Shown here: piece after piece, positions 55,739 through 64,000 of the stretch
Layout: each line of letters starts with the position of its first letter
How positions within the stretch are numbered: the stretch's first letter is position 1
From: Heracleum sosnowskyi
Lineage: Eukaryota; Streptophyta; Magnoliopsida; Apiales; Apiaceae
DNA: 64,000 bases
Assembly (NCBI GenBank): GCA_030848705.1
Contig: CM061245.1
Coordinates: forward strand, 68,242,006 to 68,306,005
Direction of reading: 5' to 3'
Notes under the pieces: generated by a model
Databases searched by the model: none
What the model saw: only the letters and a program-made list of their open reading frames with translations
Told to the model about the DNA's origin: nothing
Translations under genes and position numbers: made by a program

Positions 55739-56638
55739 TGTTGTGAGAGAAATTTGGTACAACACAATTGAGAGAATCTTGCTGGACTATTCGTGAAAAA
55801 CGTCCTTGATTATCGGACAGAGCTTACAGGTTCAAAGCTCGAAGCCTGAAGCTGATTATGAGAACAGAATGGTTGAAGTATGTCTCCGGGGGGCTGAGTT
55901 GACAAACCACCGGTCGAAATAAGCAGTGTAAATCCTACACTACCAGTAAATTCGCCGGAATATGTATCACTGAGGTGCACGTGCCTTATGCTTCTCAAGA
56001 GTGAAAATCTGAATCCTTTAGTCAAGTGCGTACATATCCTATTTATAGGAATCAAGCCCCATGTAGTTCTATAAGGTTTATACTTCTCCATCCTTGCAAT
56101 TTCCACCACTCTAAGATCATCCATCTCAGAGTTATAGTCGAATTATACACCTGCAGCTGAGCTTTCCAGTGTCCTAGTCCATCACTAAGTCCTACAAAAC
56201 CTCATGTATTCAATGTATATCCGAAACCATCAATATAAGTCCTATACTGATTATATTTACTCCATCCAGCGTGTTTAATCAGATTTAGAAGTCCTTTTAT
56301 AAGTACAAATCCGTGCCCCTAAAGTATAGGTAGCTGAATCCTTGTCCTACTAGTATTCTGCCTTCCTGAGGTCCCAACTACTCGTCACCTGAGACCAGCT
56401 TCGAGGTTCAGACCACCTGAACCTCAATGCATGTTTCCTGAAACTCTACACCTTGAACCTAGCTTAGCACCATGTACCTATCAGGGTACCCTGCACCTAA
56501 ACCAGGGCGTCTTAAACCCGTACCTCGGTACCCTTAACCTGCACCTTAGTACATACAATACTAACCCAATACATCCTTACTGGATCTTTAACAAGTATGG
56601 GCCTTAAATTGAGTCCATGTGAGATTTAGGGCACAACA
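55739..56638 (-). repeat. Element D 5' LTR
   Basis: 900 bp, about nine differences from 19404-20303. It is followed by the target duplication TAATA (56639-56643). A 104-codon ORF (55810-56124) is present in both LTRs, but this carries no weight because the LTRs are near-identical. Confidence 0.97.
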
Positions 56639-56643
56639 TAATA

Positions 56644-59600
56644 TACCTCTTGTTGCCAAAAGAGTGAGGAGTTACATGGCTGGTGATGTTACGAGGTGTT
56701 GGGATATTGCAAGTTTGTGCAAATTACTGTATGGTTAGGCTACTTTGATTTGCCTACAAGTTCAGATCCCACAAATCAGGTATCTTGGTTAGACAATCTT
56801 TTCTTAATGATAGTGGTAAATGTAATATTTTCTGTGCCAGTATCACTTACTATCTCTTATTTTTATTCTGGGTAATCATAGAGTTTGAAATAGTGACACT
56901 ATATATTGGAAGTTATCAAAACGAATGGTTCTGATTTATCAAAAGGCAGAGATATTTCTGGAAAAAAAATATATTTTGTTTTGGACAGTGATCATGGAAT
57001 TGAAATGTTCCTTGTTGTTTGTAGTTTATTTGGGCACTAATTTTACGACAATCCGACTTACGAGTCCAACGTTATGACAATTTTAGTAAAGGTAGCGCTA
57101 ATAAGTATTTTCTGTACTCTGGTCATGTTTTCAATTAATTCGTTTTATAACCAAATGAAATGTTTTGGAGCTGAAAATTTTTATGGTGGGATCACTGGAC
57201 TCTAAAGATGATCTCGGCAAAATTTGGTTTTAAAATGCTGAATAGTTTATTTAATAAAATTGTTATAATAAAAAGTGCGCAGTGACGTTTTGTATTTCCA
57301 GATTGACTGTCTCTGTTTTGAATGATTATTCGGACGACTTACTTCAATGTTTAGGCAGTGATTTTCTATTTTTGTGTTACATTCAGAATCTAGGTTACCC
57401 ACGCGAAAATCTTGGGTCGTTTAAGTTAAAGAGTAAAGAGTTATGCATGTTTTACTAAAGGTCGCGCAGAGCAGAAATTTATGTGTTTCAGTACGTCCTT
57501 TAACCTGTTCGTTTTTAGCACTGTTCTGAAGTTGTAATTTTTATGCTAAGTTGGATTAGTATTCAGGAAGTAGCCTGTCAAATATGGTATTTATTTGATT
57601 ATTTTTGGATTTATGAAAAATGTTTAAGTAGATTGCGCGCAGTTACATTTTATATTCCAGTTTTGTATGTCATGTTTTGTATGTCAAATTTGAAGAGGTT
57701 AATGACCAATTTTTTTTGCTGATCAAAGTGTGAAAGTTGCAGGTATACACCTGAATAAAATTCTGTAGAGTTTGATTGTTGTTGAATGTGTTAAGTCGAG
57801 TTATGATAATTGTGGAGTTTATTGTTGATTATTGATTGTCGAGTATACAGGATGTTTGTTGGTGTTGTACTGTGTTGTTCGTCCTGTGACTGGGGGCGCA
57901 ATATAGTACATGCAAATTTTGTGGATAGTCCTATTTACGAGCGGGTCATGTCGAAATTTCGTAAAATCTTTATATTTATTTATTATATTGTATTCTACTA
58001 ATTAGTATCTCAAGGAGTAATTGAATTTGATTATTTTAATCGGTTTTAAATAATAAGGTAATTGATTTAATTGACCAATTAATGGAATTAGTTAATTGGT
58101 GAATTTTATTAATTTATTATTATTTAATCTCGATTATTTATAAGTCAAATTTAATTAATATTTTCAAAGCTATTTTATTATTTTAATTCCCGGCTTGACC
58201 TGATTTATTGTTTGATTAAATGAACTGATAATTGCTATGTGTTTAAATGGTATATCGAGTTGAGTATGTTATTTTATAGTTGTGAGTTCAGATTGATTAA
58301 ATTAAGTTATGTAAATATGTTAGTTTGTAACTTGATTCTTGATGGTTGGTATTAGTTGGAAACATGTGGATTATTATATAAATAGAGGAAGTGCTGCCGA
58401 ATTTCCGGCAGAACTATTAAATGAACATTATTTGGTAAATGTATATGATATGATATGCTAGTCTGAATGCATACGTGAATGAAAGGTGTTTATGTGTTAA
58501 GTGTGTAGCTATTAAATGAGTATAATTATAAGAGTTATCGGTCCAAGCATGCGCTATGTGATGAATGTTGTACGTGTAGGATTATGTTCTTATATGTTTT
58601 CTGCAAGTTGAAGTAAAATTATTTTCTTATATGTTTACTGCTAGTCAATGCAGGAGTATTTTCTTATATGTTTACTGCAAGTCAAGGCAGATTATTTGAG
58701 TATTAAATAAATTGTGGATTAAATTGTGGATGATTGAGTTAGTATTGTTTGTATTTTTAAAACAGGGCAATGTCCACTTTACGAATAGGTCATGCCCAAT
58801 TTTCTGTAGAAATTACATTCTCTTAAGTTTATAAACATTTATATTAAGTAGAGTTGAGTCTGAAGGCTAAAGTATATCTTATATTTTACTAATGAATAGT
58901 TGGGTGGGCACGATCTCGGTAGTGCAGACTCGTAGTAACCGCATATGCGTCAGAACCAAGAGTTATCAGAATAGAGGATTGTGATGACATAAGATAGTAG
59001 AAGATGAAATCATATTACTTTGGCTTACGTAATAGCTAAGGACCAAAGGCAAGTTTACTAACTCGTACTCTCTTGTTCAGAGTATCGTATCAAGATTCAT
59101 GTTTTCAATTCTTAATTTAATTATCGTTTCATAACCAGATTCTTTTATTATCCTGAGGTTGAGACAACCCATTGTTCTTTATTTGACGAATTCTATTTCA
59201 TTTCGTAACTTATACCTTGCAGCACCTGGTATTGTCAGATTTTACCTTGATTCCTTGTGATGGGAAATTTAATTCTTATGCAGTTGTTTTACCCTAATCC
59301 AGTTGATAAAGTTAATCAGACAGTTGAAAGTAATAGTTTAAATTATCGAGGTAGTCGATTGTTCTGACACCTAACTCCCAGTATTAAGTTTGAATTGGAA
59401 GTTTTAATTAAAATGAAATGTTTTTAAGGACTGCAGACGCCAGTCAGAGTATCAGTATTATGTAGGCCAAAGTGGCCTTGGATCCATTTCAGTATTTGGA
59501 CATATCGTGGGTATGGTCCGGAGTTTTAGTGTGACTGATCATCCACTATAACTCATTGCGTCAGTAAAAATCCAATTCTAACTTACAGTTGATATTGATT

Positions 59601-60187
59601 ATTATTGTTGTTCATTTTGTCAGTTAAATTGATTCTCTCATATATTGCCATTTTCTTGGCCAGCTGAGTTCATTTTTATACATATTGTTATTATTGCATC
59701 ATTATTTGATCTTGTGCAGTACTATATACTTGCTGAGCTTCTTTTGCTCACTCTTACTTGTTTTACCTCTTAACCCTCCAGTGAAAAGGTAGATTGACAG
59801 TATTTAATTGCATAGCTATGGAACGAGATGATTCAAGATGACGTTGTGAAGATGAGTTGATGCAGAGCATTTGGATCTAGTGTGAGGGTATTGTATATAG
59901 TTGATTTCTAGTAAATATTATTATTGTATAAATTTAGTATTGCCTGGTATACTTCACATCGAAGTTATATCAGTGTTATAGATGTATGTAAAGAGATTGT
60001 TTTATAAGTAAGTTAAAGTTTAATAAAGTTTGGATTCTTGTTTCTAGCACTATAGCCTAAAGATTCTTGGTAGAGTTGGGGTCGTAGATGTTATATTTAT
60101 TTTGGTTTTATATTCGGCAGATTGTTTTAATTTGAGATTTTAGCGTGGTGACCCAATCCACTGACCCCGAGATTTGGGGGCGTGACA
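56644..60187 (+). repeat. Element C right LTR, 3' portion
   Basis: Continues the LTR after D and matches 223-918 and 14029-16969. Near 57333-57345 it shows the empty A site. It ends GGGGGCGTGACA at 60187. Confidence 0.93.
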
Positions 60188-60836
60188 GCTTCCCCTCAGA
60201 CACTATTGTCGAATGTTTCCTTACAAAAGGATGGAAAAAATCTGAATTAACCGGTAGAAGGCGTTCTTGGAGGCACTGGAGGTCCGCCAATAAAACTGAA
60301 GAAAATGATTACGAACCTCCTATCAATATGGAGAGGTGCAGCTTCACACGCAGATTGCCAAACTTGTTGAAAGCTGCAGCTGTACGTATATTTCCAGCTT
60401 CGTGGATGTCTATTCAGACTTCTCCTTCAAGAGAATGAGATGCTCTATAAGGTTCAATTCTTGGTCATGGACAAACTACTCCAAAGACTTGGGGGTAGAG
60501 GATACCATAATATATGGAAGGTTTCTGAAAACAACCAGTGATCAAATTAAACGGAATAGGAATGAGGTTCAGCTTCGCGGTCCCTCAACTACCATCAGGT
60601 ACAGAACCTCTTAATGGCGCAACTATAGGGAGGTTGGATTGGCCAAATGGTGAAGGTTTATATACGTGTTGATCTAGTTCTCCACCCTAGCAAGGAGCCT
60701 AATACTTAATGTTTCATTGGTAAAACCCATGTCGAGGTTCTGGAATCTACACCTCAGAGGTTTGACAACTGGAATTATGGATTTGTCATCGAGGATGGGT
60801 AACATGGTACTTATTGGAGGTGATATTACAAGTGAC

Positions 60837-60967
60837 AACGAGGTTTGTTTGAAGCTGACTACGAGGTTCATGACGAGGTTTGTTTGAACCTGACTACGAG
60901 GTTCATGGCGAAGTTTGTTTGAACCTTATTGCGAGGTTCATGGTGAAGTTTGTTTGAACCTGACTAC
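60837..60967 (+). repeat. 35-bp tandem repeat built on AGGTTCA/TGAACCT
   Basis: Three full units of 35 bp (from 60863) plus a partial one. Each has AGGTTCA early and TGAACCT late, so each unit can fold on itself. Confidence 0.85.
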
Positions 60968-61196
60968 GGATTATATAAGGTTCCTCTTGAATTTAATGGC
61001 TTCAAGGAACCGGGGGGTAGTGGATGACATGTTGTCCAGGATGGTATCTTGAAAGTGCTAAATTATTAAGTAAATGGAGTTTACAGTCAACAAGTGGTTC
61101 TGGTTCGCGAGCTTTCTGAGGTTCAGATGTGTGAACCTCTAATGGGATTTGATTCTGGAGGTGCTCATGGACGTGAAGCTATGGCATAGGTTAATT

Positions 61197-61696
61197 GGTA
61201 TTCAGCTGCGGGTTGCAGTTTCATTGGTCTTCACCTGCTGGCTACAGGTTGATAGGTATTTAGCTGCGAGTTGCAGCTTCATTGGTCTTCACCTGCTGGT
61301 TGCAGGTTGATTCATTGGTCTTCACCTGCTGGTTACAGGTTGATAGGTATTCAGCTGCGGGTTGCAGCTTCATTGGTCTTCACCTGCTGGTTGCAGGTTG
61401 ATAGGAATTCAGTTGCAGGTTGCAGCTTCATTCATCTTCTCCTGCTGGTTTCAGGTTGATTCATTGGTCTTCACCTGCTGGTTGCAGGTTGATAGGAATT
61501 CAGCCGCGGGTTGCAGCTTAATTGGTCTTCACCTGCTGGTTACAGGTTGATTCATTGGTTTTCACCTGCTGGTTATAGGTTGATTGGAATTCAGCTGCGG
61601 GTTGCAGCTTCATTGGTATTCACCTGCTGGTGCAGGTTGACTGGTATTCAGCTGTGGGTTACAGCTTCATTGGTGTTCACCTGCTGGTTGCAGGTT
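61197..61696 (+). repeat. Tandem array of alternating hairpin units in element E
   Basis: Units of 58 bp with interspersed 33-bp sub-units. Each carries two inverted repeats, AGCTGC-GGGTT-GCAGCT and ACCTGC-TGGTT-GCAGGT. At about 61649-61665 one unit has AGCTGT-GGGTT-ACAGCT, a paired change that keeps the stem. Confidence 0.9.
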
Positions 61697-63098
61697 CCTA
61701 AGGAAGGAAGTTTCGAGCTGTGTGAAGGGTTCAAGAAAGGAAACTCATTCCCCATATCTATAGCACAAACGAGGTAAGGTTAGAGGTACGTCTTAAGAAC
61801 TTGCTATTCATTTATCATCTCTCAATTATATGGTTATATGAGAATCTAAACTGCTTTATCTATGAGATTGCTTTTAAATGACAAGTATGTGGGATGCTAT
61901 ATCCTTAGATTTAAGATTATTACTTGTTGGCATATTCAATTGATTGAAATACATGCATGAATAGAGAAGTTATACATGCAACCAATATGAATTATTCTAC
62001 ACTTGGTTCACCCCACATGATTATACATGGTTACATTCCTTGATGATTACATGTTTTATTTATGCTTTCCATGGATATGTATGAATCTCAATGCATGAGT
62101 ACTTGGTTTTAGTTCTTCACTATATTTGATTATGTGTTAAAGAACTAGGGGTAGTAGATGATATGCACCTCATGATGATATTTTGAAAATTCTGGATTTT
62201 CTAACAAATGATTTAGGTTCGAGAGATTGGTGAGGTTCAGCTGTGAACCTCCGAATGAGGTTTAGGTTCGAACCTCCAGTACTGCACTTATGAAATTTGA
62301 TTGGATTAGATTTAATATTATTGGATTGGATTAGAGATTCACACTCATGGATTATGAGGTGAAGGTTGAGACTTATGGATTATAAGTCACAGGCTCATGC
62401 TTCCACCAGAGGACTGGTTTAATGAAGCCCATGTCTGATATTGTTGTAAAACAAATAAAGCTTATTACAGCTCATATAAGCCCTAGGGACACTAGGCATA
62501 AACATTATGGTAAAGTGTGGGAGCCAAACACAGGCCACACTCTGGATTAAACTCCTTGCACGATTGCAAGCTGGAACACTAAATAGGTCAAAACTACACT
62601 AGGGAGGTTCAAGGTTGGTGAACCCCTGAAGCTATAGCACAGATTAAGCTTCATACGGATTTATGAAGTACATGGAATTTAATGGCGCATTACCCTAGGC
62701 AGGGATATGCATGGATAATTGGTTTTTTCTAAGGCATTGGATAAAATGGCTTATGAATATTTTAATCTATGGAATATGGATTATTTACCTAAGGATATTA
62801 GGTACAAGGATGGTTTACTTACACGTTATATTATTGGAATAATCATGTTGTGAATAATTTTTATCATATATGGTTTGTATCTCTAGTTAAGAGGTAGATA
62901 ACAGCTCAAGCGAGCCTCGGGTTTGTGGCTACAATAACGCAAATACGCGTATTGATCAACCTTAGGTAAAAAGTGATCTCGTGATTTAGATCCTATTGAC
63001 TACCTACATGGTATATATCAGGGATATTTTTGGATTGGCACATATCTATTTACTGGAACAAGAATATTGGTTATCTAAACAGGTTTAGCTTGCGCGTT

Positions 63099-63269
63099 CA
63101 GGTTCGCATGAGCTGCGAATAAACCATGTTCATCTCTTTAGGACTTTGACAAATCCATAGAGTTGGATGCATGTAAGCTCCTGCACAGGTTCACATGAGT
63201 TGCGAATAAACCATGTACATCTCTTTAGGACTTTGCCAAATCCACAGAGTTGGATGCATGTAAGCTCCA
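63099..63269 (+). repeat. 87-bp direct repeat, two copies
   Basis: Begins CAGGTTCGCATGAG and CAGGTTCACATGAG; the copies start at 63099 and 63186 and differ at a few bases. Confidence 0.85.
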
Positions 63270-63417
63270 CCATATATATGCACCTAGATTCCTAGGCATG
63301 TGTAGCTCTCATATGAGTAAATATCATGTACCCATCTCAGTTGAGATGTGCAAGTGCGCCCAGAGTTTTGTAGCCCTTTACATGGCTCACTATGAACCTT
63401 TTAATGTCCTCTTGAAT

Positions 63418-63553
63418 GAGGTACAAATGAAGACTACCCTCTTGGACGAGGTGTAGATGGATAAAACACCTCTTGAAAGAGGTGTAGATGGATAAAACAC
63501 CTCTTGGAAGAGGTGTAGGTGGATAAAGCACACTCTTGGAAAAGGTGTAGATG
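63418..63553 (+). repeat. 31-bp tandem repeat with CACCTCTT/AAGAGGTG palindromes
   Basis: Four to five units. Unit borders form CACCTCTTGAAAGAGGTG, an 8-bp stem with a 2-nt centre. Confidence 0.85.
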
Positions 63554-64000
63554 AAATATGCGCGCACCTGTAGAAGGTCCATGACCGATTTTTGATTCAC
63601 ACAACCAGGCGATGGATTGCATGAATGGGTAGTTGGGTAGATTTAGGTGCATGGCAATTTGCATATCTAAACGCGCATGTATGAACTTGCAATTTGTGGA
63701 CTATTATACTATGTGCTTTATATGAACTGGCTAACAGGTTATGCAGGTGCATCTACATGTCTACGATTAAAATTTAATAGGTTCAGGTTCATAGGTCTGG
63801 CCCTAGTATGAAGCTACATGTACGTGCAAATGCTTCTAACATGATAGCTACAACTACAGGAATTTGATCCAAGCACAATAGGGTCAGATGAAAAGAGGAA
63901 TCGAGGAGTAGAGGTCTTGGAAACAACCTACATGTCCTTTGGTATCACCCTACGGCTCACAGGTTCGCGTGGAGCTCACCTGTGCTTAACAGGTTCACTT

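Larger units (their letters stand above)
19404..56638 (-). mobile_element. Element D: Tat-lineage Ty3/gypsy retrotransposon with antisense gene
   Basis: LTRs of exactly 900 bp at both ends (19404-20303 and 55739-56638), TG...CA ends, and target duplication TAATA at 19399-19403 and 56639-56643. The proteins lie on the minus strand in gypsy order (gag-PR-RT-RNase H-IN), with the extra RNase H of the Tat clade and no chromodomain. The primer-binding site matches tRNA-Asn. Without nested B1/B2 the element is about 13.2 kb. It has a long 3' region holding a + strand (antisense) gene, as known for Tat/Retand-type elements. About nine differences between the LTRs indicate a recent insertion, but gag and pol carry several frameshifts and stops. 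Confidence 0.95.
1..60187 (+). mobile_element. Element C: gypsy-like LTR retrotransposon with very long LTRs and almost no internal region (interrupted by A, D, B1, B2)
   Basis: Two homologous LTRs are present. The left one starts before base 1 (base 1 matches base 19182, about 883 bp into the right LTR) and ends at 16969. The right one runs 18299-60187. Both contain later insertions. Without these, the right LTR is about 4649 bp and the left about 4740 bp. The left LTR ends GGGGGCGTGACA and is followed by a tRNA-iMet primer-binding site, which fixes the + orientation. The internal part is only about 1.3 kb and shows no gag or pol, so the element is non-autonomous, of the LARD kind. LTR start and end style resembles Tekay/Del chromoviruses, but no protein confirms that lineage. 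The right flank is GCTTC; the left flank lies outside the window, so the target duplication cannot be checked. Confidence 0.85.
60188..64000 (+). mobile_element. Element E: 3' non-coding part of a D-family (Tat) element hosting C
   Basis: Bases about 62280-63050 are the reverse complement of 48560-49210 plus 24300-24508, in the order expected if E lies on the + strand and lacks B1. Upstream, 60188-62280 has no visible homology in D but carries the same AGGTTCA motif, polypurine-tract-like GGGGGGTAGT and several tandem arrays. No convincing gene is seen on either strand; short ORFs over 61270-61780 are products of the array. The element continues past the window end. Confidence 0.75.

Noticed and set aside
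60145..60438. 97-codon ORF across the end of the C LTR
   Set aside because: It spans the junction between C and E, so it cannot be an ancestral gene.
61197..61696. CRISPR-like appearance (short repeats with regular spacing)
   Set aside because: Repeats are adjacent with no unique spacers, and the context is a plant retrotransposon.
61271..61777. ORFs with repeated VFTCWLQV-type peptides
   Set aside because: They are translations of the tandem hairpin array; all frames of such arrays tend to stay open.
1..64000. Search for host genes, rRNA, complete tRNA or microRNA-like loci
   Set aside because: Every stretch can be assigned to a retrotransposon or its non-coding DNA; nothing else could be supported.

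Overview
The window is plant nuclear DNA, most likely from a eudicot with a repeat-rich genome; the species cannot be resolved. Nothing in it looks like a host gene. Practically every base belongs to LTR retrotransposons that have inserted into one another. The evidence is LTR pairs ending TG...CA, primer-binding sites matching plant tRNA-iMet (TGGTATCAGAGC) or tRNA-Asn, polypurine tracts, 5-bp target duplications, and Ty1/copia and Ty3/gypsy proteins.

Nesting, oldest to youngest. (E) A Tat-type gypsy element on the + strand is visible only as its 3' non-coding part, 60188-64000. (C) A gypsy-like element with LTRs of about 4.7 kb and only 1.3 kb of internal DNA without gag or pol runs from before base 1 to 60187 and sits in E. 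(A) A Sirevirus-type copia element (919-14023, +) sits in the left LTR of C, with target duplication CACTT. (D) A Tat-type gypsy element (19404-56638, -) sits in the right LTR of C, with target duplication TAATA. (B1) A second Sirevirus family (24514-48522, +) sits in the 3' region of D, with target duplication AAAAT. (B2) Another member of that family (36501-48505, -) sits inside the last 12 bp of the right LTR of B1, with target duplication ATTAT. The chain E>C>D>B1>B2 is five deep. Three of the empty sites can be read elsewhere in the window.

A and B carry gag (zinc knuckles plus coiled coil), pol (protease, integrase, reverse transcriptase, RNase H) and a long third ORF after pol. D carries gag, protease, RT, a double RNase H region and integrase. 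All three families have inactivating lesions. The intact ORFs are gag of B1 and B2, ORF3 of B2, and the antisense genes.

The most unusual content is antisense coding. Both B copies keep a 125-130 codon ORF on the opposite strand between pol and ORF3, head-to-head with ORF3, with a TATA-like box. It is far more diverged between copies than gag and pol, yet the frame is kept. D carries an antisense gene with a TATA-like box and a consistent three-exon splice model coding for 722 residues. C has an antisense TATA box and a 120-codon ORF of unknown origin. In addition, each family (A, B, D) is studded with its own short motif in LTR, UTR and coding DNA. B1 and B2 together form a 24-kb inverted repeat, and A and B share a U5 hairpin whose stem covaries.
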